A stretch of DNA of 64,000 nt from DASULK01 sp036278255 (GTDB taxonomy: Bacteria; Actinomycetota; Actinomycetes; Mycobacteriales; Micromonosporaceae): positions 16,813 to 80,812 of the forward strand of contig DASULK010000018.1 in assembly GCA_036278255.1 (NCBI GenBank), given 5' to 3'. Each line of letters opens with the position of its first letter. Position 1 is the stretch's first letter. Below the pieces are notes generated by a model. It ran no database searches. It worked only from the letters and a program-made list of their open reading frames with translations, and was not told where the DNA came from. Both the position numbers and the translations under genes were made by a program. Below are positions 16,486 to 23,496 of this stretch, in pieces.

Positions 16486-17507
16486 CCGAGACTTCGACAG
16501 TGGAGCCGTCGGCCGCCCCAGCCGCTCCGGCGCGGCCCCGCTCCGCGCTCGACCTGCTCGCAGGTGTGCGGCCCTGGCTGCGGTGGATCCTGTTAGCCGT
16601 CGGCCTCGGCAGCGCGCTCTGGCTGCCCTGGGGCATCTATCCGGCCGTCGCCCTCGACATCCTCTGCTGGGCGCTCTTCGCCGTCGCCGTCGATCTGCTG
16701 CTCGGCTTCACCGGGCTGCTCTCCTTCGGGCACGCGGCCTTCTGGGGCACCTCCGCGTACGCCACCGGGCTGGTCGCCATCCACCTGGGCGTGCCGTTCC
16801 CGGTCGCGGTGCTGGCCGGGGCGCTCGCCGCCGCGGTGCTCGCCGTGCCCATCGGCTATCTCGCCGTCAAGCGGACCGGCATCTATTTCGCCATGGTCAC
16901 CCTCGCGTTCGCCCAGATGATCTACTACATCGCGAACAAGTGGGGCACGGTCACCGGTGGGGAGAACGGTCTGCAGAGCGTGCCTCGGGAACTGTTCGGG
17001 CTGGATCTGAGCCACGAGTTCTCCTTCTACTATGCGGCGCTGCCGATCGTTTGCCTCGGGCTCTTCGCCGCGTGGCGGATCGTGCATTCCCCCTTCGGCC
17101 GGGTGCTGGTCAGCATTCGGGACAACCCGGCGCGGGCCCGTGCCCTCGGCTACCCCGTGCACCGTTACAAGCTGACCGCCTTCGTCCTTTCGGCGTTCCT
17201 CGCCGGGCTGGGCGGGGGACTCTTCGTCATGGGCCACCGCTTTGCATCGCTCGACGTTCTGCATTGGACGACCTCCGGCAAGGCGGTCATCGTCGTCGTG
17301 CTCGGCGGCATGGGGACGATCTGGGGCGGGGTGCTGGGGGCGGCGCTGCTCGTCCGGCTGGAGGATCTGCTCTCGTTCTCCAGGTTCGAGGCGGTCAGTC
17401 TGGTCACCGGCGGGATCTTCGTCCTCGGCGTGCTGCTCTTCCGGCGGGGCATCTGGGGCAGCGCGAGCGCCCTGGTTCAACGCTGGTTGTCATCCCGCGA
17501 CGGATAA
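16482..17507 (+). CDS. livM: Branched-chain-type ABC transporter permease LivM
   Basis: Product of 341 residues. A Pro/Ala-rich cytosolic N-terminus of about 30 residues is followed by about eight hydrophobic helices with LLGFTGLLSFGHAAFWGTSAYA and, late in the protein, VVVLGGMGTIWGGVLGAALL, both typical of LivM. It forms the translocation channel with LivH. The ATG overlaps the livH stop. It is the last gene of the transporter operon and ends toward a regulator gene on the other strand, with a repeat element between them. Confidence 0.92.
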   Translation: MTETSTVEPSAAPAAPARPRSALDLLAGVRPWLRWILLAVGLGSALWLPWGIYPAVALDILCWALFAVAVDLLLGFTGLLSFGHAAFWGTSAYATGLVAIHLGVPFPVAVLAGALAAAVLAVPIGYLAVKRTGIYFAMVTLAFAQMIYYIANKWGTVTGGENGLQSVPRELFGLDLSHEFSFYYAALPIVCLGLFAAWRIVHSPFGRVLVSIRDNPARARALGYPVHRYKLTAFVLSAFLAGLGGGLFVMGHRFASLDVLHWTTSGKAVIVVVLGGMGTIWGGVLGAALLVRLEDLLSFSRFEAVSLVTGGIFVLGVLLFRRGIWGSASALVQRWLSSRDG

Positions 17508-17538
17508 CCCCTCCCTACGCCCCTCCCGCCAATCCTGC

Positions 17539-17634
17539 CGATCAAGGCTTTCCCCGTCGATCAAGGACTTGTTGTCGTGCTTTGCGGCTGTTCGATGACA
17601 ACAGGTCCTTGATCGGCGAATAGGTCCTTGATCG
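17539..17634. repeat. Intergenic palindromic repeat, GATCAAGG/CCTTGATC family, copy 1
   Basis: Two forward GATCAAGG sites 20 bp apart (17539, 17559) face two inverted CCTTGATC sites (17607, 17625). GATCAAGGACTTGTTGTC (17559-17576) pairs with GACAACAGGTCCTTGATC (17597-17614) with one G.T wobble around a 20-base loop. It fills most of the 129-bp gap between convergent livM and the regulator. Copies 2 and 3 lie at 47563 and 54103. Confidence 0.8.
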
Positions 17635-17636
17635 AG

Positions 17637-19556
17637 TCAGGATGACGGGGTGCGTAGCCGGTGCAGACGCAGGGCGAGCTGCACCTCGAGCGCCCGCTCC
17701 GGCTGCTGCCAATCCGCGCCGAGCAGCTGACCGATCCGGTCCAACCGCTGCGTCACCGTGTTGACGTGTACGTGCAGCAGCTGCGCCGCTCGCGCCAAGC
17801 TGCCCCCCACCCCGAAGTAGGCCTCCAGGGTCTTCACCAGCGAGGTGCCCCGGCGGGCGTCGTAGTCGAGCACCGGCCCCACCGCGTCGGTGAGGAACCG
17901 GGCCACGTCCCGGTCGCCATCCTCGCCGACAGCGCCGAGCAGCAGCCCGACGAAGCCGAGCTCGGCGCTGCTGGCACCCTCGCCTGCCCGCCCCAGCGCG
18001 GAGAGGGCGGTCAGACAGCGGTCCGCTTCGCGGAACGTGGGGGCCACCGACTCTGCCCCTGTTGAGGGTCCGCTGGCGCCGGCGGTGACCGGGCGGCCGG
18101 TGAAGCGGGACAGATCCCGCGCCACCGCCCGCGCCGCTTGGCCGGCCTCCTGCCCGGGCAGCATCAGCACCACCCGCCCGCTCCGCGCCGCGGCCAGACC
18201 GCCACGGGTCGAGGCGTACGTGTTCGCCCAGGACGCCATCCGCTGGCGGGCTGAGCCGCTGGCCACCATCGCCTCGTCGCCGGCCACGACCAGCACGTGC
18301 GGGTCGTCGAGGTTGACGTCCAGCCGGCGGGCGCGGCTGTGCAGCGCTTCCGCGTCACGTACCGGCCGGGCGATGAGGTCGTCGAGCAGTTCGCCCCGCA
18401 CCCGCCCCTCCGCCTCGGCCACGGTGCGTCGGAACAGCAGCAGCAGCGCGGTGACCAGCGCCGCCCGTTCCAGGATCCGTTGGTCGGCGTTGACAAGTTC
18501 GCCATCCGGTCGCAGCACCAACGCGCCGAGGTTCTCCGTGCCGGCGACCACCGCGGCGTACCACAACGGACCCCGACGGACACTGCGCCCCTCGATCCGG
18601 GATGCCGCCACCGCCTCAGCCAGCGCCGCACGTTCCGGCTCGACGATCTCACCCACACAGGCCAGCCGCCGCCCGTCCGCGTCGAGCGCGAGCAGCGCGC
18701 CGCCGAGTACCTCGGTCACCGCCGCGGCGACATCCTCCACACCTCCACCCCGCAGTACCAGGGCGGTCATCCGGTCGTGGGCGGCAGCGGCCCGCTCCAC
18801 CGAGGTGCTGTGCGCCTGGATGGTGCTGTTCGCCGTGGAGAGCTCCTCCAGGGCGGCCCGGGTCTCGGCGAGGAGCCGGGCGGTGTCGATCGCCACCGCC
18901 GCGTGCGCGGCCAGCGACACCAGGAGTGCGACCTCCTCCCGGGCGAACGGGCGGGCCGACCGGTTGGCCGCGTAGAGGACGCCGATCACGCTCGACCCGA
19001 GCCGTAGCGGCACCCCCAGTATCGCAACGAGGCCCTCTTCCCGTACGCCGGCGTCGATCTTCTCGGTGTGGTGGAAGCGTTCGTCCTCGTGGTAGTTCGC
19101 GGTGGCGTACGGGGTACCGGCCTGTGCGACCAGGCCCCCCAGGCCCGCGCCCATCGGCAACCGGAGCTGTTGGAAGCGGGCCGAGATGGAGCCGTCGGTG
19201 ACCCGCATATAGGTGTCCCCACGCTCATCGTCGTTGAGCGTCATGTAGGCCACGTCGGTGTTGAGCAGATGTCGGGCCCGGCGCACGATCGCCCGCAGCA
19301 CCGCGTCAACGTCACGGAGACCGGCCAGGTCGCTGGCGGTGTCGTAGAGGCCGGAGAGTTCGACTTCGCGGCGCCGGCGGTGTTCCAGCAGGGCCCGCAC
19401 CCGCAGCGCCACCCGCTTCGCCCGCTCCAGTTCGGCGAGCTGTTCGGCCGGTAGGCCGATCGCCCGGGCGGTCAGCAGCGGGCCGTCAAACTCGACTACC
19501 GCCGCCTCTCGGGCAAGCAACTCAAGAAATTCGATCGGCGAGGACATGGCGTCCAT
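17637..19556 (-). CDS. GAF-domain transcriptional regulator with PucR/CdaR-type C-terminal HTH
   Basis: Product of 639 residues. An N-terminal helical part (1-80) leads to a GAF sensor domain (about 80-225), a coiled linker rich in A/E (225-262), a central region with a GGDEF-like/CdaR fold, and a C-terminal PucR helix-turn-helix (about 583-633) containing GSLARAAQLLHVHVNTVTQRL. This architecture is that of activators that respond to a small ligand. It lies 19 bp downstream of the 3-hydroxybutyrate dehydrogenase gene on the same strand and faces the livGFHM operon. A role in controlling these genes is likely but unproven. The ATG was chosen; a second ATG lies three codons on. Confidence 0.85.
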   Translation of the reverse strand: MDAMSSPIEFLELLAREAAVVEFDGPLLTARAIGLPAEQLAELERAKRVALRVRALLEHRRRREVELSGLYDTASDLAGLRDVDAVLRAIVRRARHLLNTDVAYMTLNDDERGDTYMRVTDGSISARFQQLRLPMGAGLGGLVAQAGTPYATANYHEDERFHHTEKIDAGVREEGLVAILGVPLRLGSSVIGVLYAANRSARPFAREEVALLVSLAAHAAVAIDTARLLAETRAALEELSTANSTIQAHSTSVERAAAAHDRMTALVLRGGGVEDVAAAVTEVLGGALLALDADGRRLACVGEIVEPERAALAEAVAASRIEGRSVRRGPLWYAAVVAGTENLGALVLRPDGELVNADQRILERAALVTALLLLFRRTVAEAEGRVRGELLDDLIARPVRDAEALHSRARRLDVNLDDPHVLVVAGDEAMVASGSARQRMASWANTYASTRGGLAAARSGRVVLMLPGQEAGQAARAVARDLSRFTGRPVTAGASGPSTGAESVAPTFREADRCLTALSALGRAGEGASSAELGFVGLLLGAVGEDGDRDVARFLTDAVGPVLDYDARRGTSLVKTLEAYFGVGGSLARAAQLLHVHVNTVTQRLDRIGQLLGADWQQPERALEVQLALRLHRLRTPSS

Positions 19557-19575
19557 TGTCGTGGAACCGGTCCCT

Positions 19576-20358
19576 TCAACTGGCCATCCAGCCCCCGTCG
19601 AGGGCGACTGACGTGCCCGTGATGAACGAGGCCGCCGGTGAACAGAGGAAAGCCACCAGTTCGGCGACCTCCTCCGGTTCGATCAGGCGCTTGATCGCCG
19701 CCCGGGCGAGCATGATCTTCTCGATCACCTCCGACTCCGGAATGCCGTGGCTGGCGGCCTGGGCCGCGATCTGCCCCTCCACGAGCGGGGTGCGCACGTA
19801 CGCCGGATTGATGCAGTTGACGGTCACGCCCTGCGTCGCGCTCTCCAGAGCGACCACCTTGGAGAGCCCTTCCAGCGCGTGTTTCGCCGACACGTACGCC
19901 GACTTGTATGGCGAGGCGCGTAGCCCGTGCACGGAGGAGATGTTGAGGATGCGGCCCCAGCCGCGGGCATACATGTGCGGCAGCGCCCGCCGGATCAGCA
20001 GGAACGGCGCTTCGATCATGACGCGGTGCAGGTAGGCGAAGCGTTCGGCCGGAAAGTCCTCCACCGGCGCGACGTGCTGTACGCCGGCATTGTTGACGAT
20101 CACATCGATGTCGGACCGGAGCCGGTCGACCGCGCCCGGCTCGGCCAGGTCGATCCCCTCCGCGTCCCCACCGATTTCGGTGGCGACGGCCGCGGCGGCG
20201 TCGGCATCGCGATCCACGACCAGCACGTGTGCGCCGGCAGCCGCGACACGGAGCGCGCAGGCCCGTCCGATGCCGCTGCCCCCACCGGTGATCAACGCCG
20301 TGCGGCCGGAGAGGTCGAGCCGTACGATGTGCGGGACCGCCATGGGTAATGCCGTCAT
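19576..20358 (-). CDS. bdhA: 3-hydroxybutyrate dehydrogenase (short-chain dehydrogenase)
   Basis: Product of 260 residues, classical SDR. NAD-binding motif TGGGSGIG (24-31), NNAG, catalytic Ser142, Tyr155 and Lys159 (YVSAK) and the C-terminal ITGTSVALDGGW. The segments ISSVHGLRASPYKSAY and EKIMLARAAIKRLIEPEEVA are typical of D-3-hydroxybutyrate dehydrogenases, which interconvert 3-hydroxybutyrate and acetoacetate. Cytosolic. Either the first ATG or one five codons later could be used; no clear ribosome site separates them. It is the first gene of a two-gene unit with the GAF/PucR regulator. Confidence 0.85.
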   Translation of the reverse strand: MTALPMAVPHIVRLDLSGRTALITGGGSGIGRACALRVAAAGAHVLVVDRDADAAAAVATEIGGDAEGIDLAEPGAVDRLRSDIDVIVNNAGVQHVAPVEDFPAERFAYLHRVMIEAPFLLIRRALPHMYARGWGRILNISSVHGLRASPYKSAYVSAKHALEGLSKVVALESATQGVTVNCINPAYVRTPLVEGQIAAQAASHGIPESEVIEKIMLARAAIKRLIEPEEVAELVAFLCSPAASFITGTSVALDGGWMAS

Positions 20359-20507
20359 GGCGCATCAAGTTACGAGCCTCGGGCTCCACGGCACATGGGG
20401 CGGGTACACACACTCAGCGGCGGATCTATGTGGCCGGCCCGCTCGTCCGGCTGCTTCTGGCGGTGCTGCTGCTACGGGGTGGGCCGGCTGTGGCGGGCGT
20501 GTCAGCT

Positions 20508-20536
20508 ATGACCGGCGGGAACCGGCAGGTTAGGGT
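20508..20536 (+). promoter_or_regulatory. Promoter of ruvCAB
   Basis: ATGACC (20508-20513, resembling TTGACA) and TAGGGT (20531-20536, TANNNT) are separated by 17 bp and lie upstream of ruvC. A LexA-like operator follows immediately. Confidence 0.5.
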
Positions 20537-20537
20537 G

Positions 20538-20553
20538 TCGAACACACGTACTG
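20538..20553 (+). promoter_or_regulatory. Candidate LexA (SOS) box before ruvC
   Basis: TCGAAC-ACAC-GTACTG. The left half matches the Gram-positive/mycobacterial LexA half-site TCGAAC exactly. The right half keeps GT and C of GTTCGA. Placement just downstream of the -10 box fits repression of ruvCAB by LexA, as known in mycobacteria. Confidence 0.55.
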
Positions 20554-20574
20554 GTCGCGGCAGGGGAGGGGCGC

Positions 20575-21102
20575 GTGCGGGTTCTCGGCGTTGACCCCGG
20601 GCTGACCCGGTGCGGGATCGGCGTGGTCGAGGGGGTGCCGGGTCGGCCCTGCACCCTGGTGGCCTACCACGTCATCCGTACGGATCCGGCGGACGAGTTG
20701 CCGCTGCGGCTCCTGCATCTCGACCGCATGCTTGTCGACCTGGTCGCGATGCACCGGCCGCAGAGCGTCGCGGTCGAGCGGGTGTTCAGCCAGCACAACG
20801 TCCGTACGGTGATGGGCACCGCCCAGGCCAGCGCGGTGGCGCTGCTGGCCGGCGCCCGGGCCGGTCTGCCCGTGCAGACCTATACGCCCAGCGAGGTGAA
20901 GGCGGCGGTGACCGGCTCCGGACAGGCGGACAAGGCCCAGGTGACGGCGATGGTCACCCGGCTGCTGCGGCTGGATGCGCCGCCCAGGCCGGCTGATGCC
21001 GCCGACGCGCTGGCGTTGGCCATCTGTCACATTTGGCGGGGCGGCACCCGGGCACGGCTGGCCGCCGCCGCGGTGGCCGCCCGAAGAGGGGGGAGCAGAT
21101 GA
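20575..21102 (+). CDS. ruvC: Holliday junction resolvase RuvC
   Basis: Product of 175 residues, endonuclease that cuts Holliday junctions in recombinational repair. The N-terminal VLGVDPGLTRCG carries the first catalytic aspartate (Asp7), VAVERVFSQHN carries Glu68, and the C-terminal ADAADALALAICH carries the last acidic pair. The GTG start lies behind GGGGAGGGG. It overlaps ruvA by 4 bp. Confidence 0.96.
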   Translation: MRVLGVDPGLTRCGIGVVEGVPGRPCTLVAYHVIRTDPADELPLRLLHLDRMLVDLVAMHRPQSVAVERVFSQHNVRTVMGTAQASAVALLAGARAGLPVQTYTPSEVKAAVTGSGQADKAQVTAMVTRLLRLDAPPRPADAADALALAICHIWRGGTRARLAAAAVAARRGGSR

Positions 21103-21701
21103 TCGCCAGTGTGCGTGGGACGGTGGCCGCCTTGTCGCCCGACGGCGCGGTCGTCGAGGTCGGCGGCGTCGGCCTGGCGGTGCGGTGTACGCCGGGCACG
21201 CTGGCGGGGCTGCGGGTCGGCGCACCGGCGCGGCTGGCGACCAGCCTGGTGGTGCGGGATGATTCGCTGACCCTTTACGGCTTCGGCACCGATGACGAGA
21301 AGGAGCTTTTCGAGTTGCTCCAGACGGCCAGTGGGGTCGGGCCGCGGCTGGCTCAGGCGGTGCTCGCCGTTCATCCTCCCGATGTAGTACGCAAGGCGAT
21401 CGCCGATGCGGACATGACGACGCTGACCCGGGTGCCCGGGATCGGTAAGAAGAGCGCCGAGCGCCTCGTACTGGAACTGCGCGACCGGATCGGTCCGGTC
21501 CCGGTCGGCCCCGACGGTGCCGGTGGTGTGATCGGTGGCGCCTGGTCCGAGCAGGTACGGCAGGCTCTGGTCGGGCTTGGCTGGACGGCGCCGCAGGCGG
21601 AGCGGGCGGTTGCCGCCGTCGCCGAGACCATCGAGGGTGATCCGCCGCCGGTGCCGGTCCTGCTCAAGCAGGCCATCCGGATGCTGGGCAGGACGCGATG
21701 A
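21099..21701 (+). CDS. ruvA: Holliday junction branch migration protein RuvA
   Basis: Product of 200 residues. The OB-fold N-terminus begins MIASVRGTVAAL. The helix-hairpin-helix region contains ASGVGPRLAQAVL and VPGIGKKSAERLVLELRDR, and a C-terminal domain III (VRQALVGLGWTAPQAERAV) contacts RuvB. It forms the tetramer that holds the junction. The ATG is chosen because it overlaps the ruvC stop (ATGA) and starts the conserved OB fold. Confidence 0.96.
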   Translation: MIASVRGTVAALSPDGAVVEVGGVGLAVRCTPGTLAGLRVGAPARLATSLVVRDDSLTLYGFGTDDEKELFELLQTASGVGPRLAQAVLAVHPPDVVRKAIADADMTTLTRVPGIGKKSAERLVLELRDRIGPVPVGPDGAGGVIGGAWSEQVRQALVGLGWTAPQAERAVAAVAETIEGDPPPVPVLLKQAIRMLGRTR

Positions 21702-21762
21702 CCGTCCCGCGCCGGTGGTGTCGGGGGAGCGCGTCGCTTGGATCTCGGGGCCCGGTGGCGGC

Positions 21763-22818
21763 ATGAGCGCCCACGAGGGCCTCGTTTCGGCGTACGCCAG
21801 CGAGGACGAGCGGGACGCGGAGGCGACGGTCCGGCCGCAGCGGTTGACGGAGTTCATCGCCCAGCACCGGGTACGGGACCAACTCGACCTGCTGCTTCGC
21901 GGCGCCATGGGGCGGGGCAGCCCACCCGATCACATTCTTCTCTCCGGGCCACCCGGTCTGGGGAAAACGACATTAGCCAGCATCGTCGCAAATGAGCTCG
22001 GAGCAGGCATAAGGATCACCAGCGGGCCGGCTATCGAGCGCTCCGGCGATCTCGCCGCGATCCTGACCAGCCTCAGCGCGGGCGATGTGCTGTTCATCGA
22101 CGAGATTCACCGGATCGCCCGGCCGGCCGAGGAACTGCTCTACAGCGCGATGGAGGACTTCCGGGTCGATGTGGTGGTCGGTAAAGGGCCGGGGGCGACC
22201 GCGATACCGCTCGATGTCGAGCCCTTCACCCTGGTCGGGGCGACCACGCGGGCGGGTTTGCTGACCAGCCCGATGCGGGACCGCTTCGGCTTCGTGGCGC
22301 ACCTGGACTTCTATTCCCCCGCCGATCTCGACAAGCTTCTGCACCGCTCGGCGCGCATCCTCGGAGTGCCCATCACCGATGAGGGGGCCGCCGAGATCGC
22401 CCGCCGGTCGCGAGGCACACCACGCATCGCCAACCGGCTGCTGCGCCGGGTGCGTGACTTCGCCGAGGTCCGCGCCGATGGGGTGGCCAACCGGGAGACC
22501 GCCCGGGCCGCCCTGCAGGTGTACGACGTCGACGAGTTGGGGCTGGACCGGCTGGACCGGGCCGTGCTCACCGCACTGGTCGACTCGTTCCGTGGCGGGC
22601 CGGTCGGGCTCTCCACCCTGGCCGTGGCGGTCGGTGAGCAGCCGGACACCGTCGAGGAGGTGTGCGAACCCTTCCTGGTCCGGGCGGGGCTGCTGGCTCG
22701 TACCCCCCGCGGTCGGGTGGCAACCGAGGCGGCCTGGCGTCATCTGGGTCGGACGCCTCCGGAGGGCGCCGCCGGCAGTAGCCCGGTCCCACCGGATCTC
22801 TTCTCCGCGGAGCCCTGA
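21763..22818 (+). CDS. ruvB: Holliday junction branch migration ATPase RuvB
   Basis: Product of 351 residues, AAA+ motor that drives branch migration with RuvA. Walker A GPPGLGKTT, Walker B FIDEIHR, sensor GATTRAG with the arginine finger region LTSPMRDRFG, and a C-terminal winged helix with FLVRAGLLARTPRGR. The ATG is chosen because MSAHEGLVSAYASEDERD aligns with the usual RuvB beginning. Longer in-frame extensions into ruvA have no family support. A 61-bp gap follows ruvA. Confidence 0.96.
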   Translation: MSAHEGLVSAYASEDERDAEATVRPQRLTEFIAQHRVRDQLDLLLRGAMGRGSPPDHILLSGPPGLGKTTLASIVANELGAGIRITSGPAIERSGDLAAILTSLSAGDVLFIDEIHRIARPAEELLYSAMEDFRVDVVVGKGPGATAIPLDVEPFTLVGATTRAGLLTSPMRDRFGFVAHLDFYSPADLDKLLHRSARILGVPITDEGAAEIARRSRGTPRIANRLLRRVRDFAEVRADGVANRETARAALQVYDVDELGLDRLDRAVLTALVDSFRGGPVGLSTLAVAVGEQPDTVEEVCEPFLVRAGLLARTPRGRVATEAAWRHLGRTPPEGAAGSSPVPPDLFSAEP

Positions 22819-22851
22819 TCGGCGGCCACCCCTAACCCTTTTGTGTGTTGC

Positions 22852-22874
22852 CGAACACATCTGTGATGTGTTCG
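22852..22874. promoter_or_regulatory. Perfect inverted repeat between ruvB and yajC
   Basis: CGAACACATC and GATGTGTTCG form a perfect 10-bp inverted repeat around TGT, 33 bp after the ruvB stop and about 40 bp before the yajC -10 box. It could terminate ruvCAB or be an operator for the yajC-secDF unit. Confidence 0.5.
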
Positions 22875-22912
22875 TAATCCATCCCGACTTCGGCGTTTTC
22901 AGTAATAGCGAC

Positions 22913-22918
22913 TAGACT
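22913..22918 (+). promoter_or_regulatory. Probable -10 element of yajC
   Basis: TAGACT fits TANNNT and lies about 85 bp before the yajC start. No strong -35 match is seen. Confidence 0.35.
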
Positions 22919-23002
22919 CGCCGCGGTCCGTATCGGACCTGAGATCCTGCCCCTGCGCAGCGCTTCACGTGCTCGCGGAGGCCAATGGGAAGGTCATTGA
23001 GC

Positions 23003-23338
23003 GTGTATTACGCAGCAGAACAGGGTGGTGGGGCCGGCAGCCTGATGCCGATCCTCATGATCGTCCTGCTCTTCGGAGTCATGTACTTCATGATGATCCG
23101 GCCGCAGCAGCGGCGGCGCCGCGAGGCCGAGCAGATGCAGGCCGCACTCGGCCCGGGCGATCAGGTTGTCACCATCGGTGGCCTCTACGGCACCGTGGCC
23201 AGCGTCGATGACGAGAGCGTGACGTTGGAGGTGGCGCCGGGCGTCGTCACCCGTTACGTCCGCGCGGCGATCGCCCGCACGGTCACCGAGGCGCCCAAGG
23301 CGGAATCGGTGGTCGACGAGGTCGACGCCGGGAAGTGA
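23003..23338 (+). CDS. yajC: Sec translocase accessory subunit YajC
   Basis: Product of 111 residues. One transmembrane helix (MPILMIVLLFGVMYFMMI) is followed by the family signature RPQQRRRREAEQMQ and a small beta domain with LGPGDQVVTIGGLYGTV. It associates with SecDF. The GTG start has GGAAGG 9 bp upstream. A TTG at 22997 and an ATG at 22985 (GGAGG only 3 bp away) are in-frame alternatives and would add two or six residues. secD and secF follow. Confidence 0.9.
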   Translation: MYYAAEQGGGAGSLMPILMIVLLFGVMYFMMIRPQQRRRREAEQMQAALGPGDQVVTIGGLYGTVASVDDESVTLEVAPGVVTRYVRAAIARTVTEAPKAESVVDEVDAGK

Positions 23339-23496
23339 CCTGGGTCACCTCTCTGGCGGAGTGGGTCTCGCGTTGACGATACTTGATCATCGCGTCCGGT
23401 GAGCGTCGATGTTGATCCGCCGTTCGCACCCCTAGCCTTACATCACCCCCGCCGCCCGCCACCGAGCGGCCGATCGCACAGGGAGAAACGACAGCT

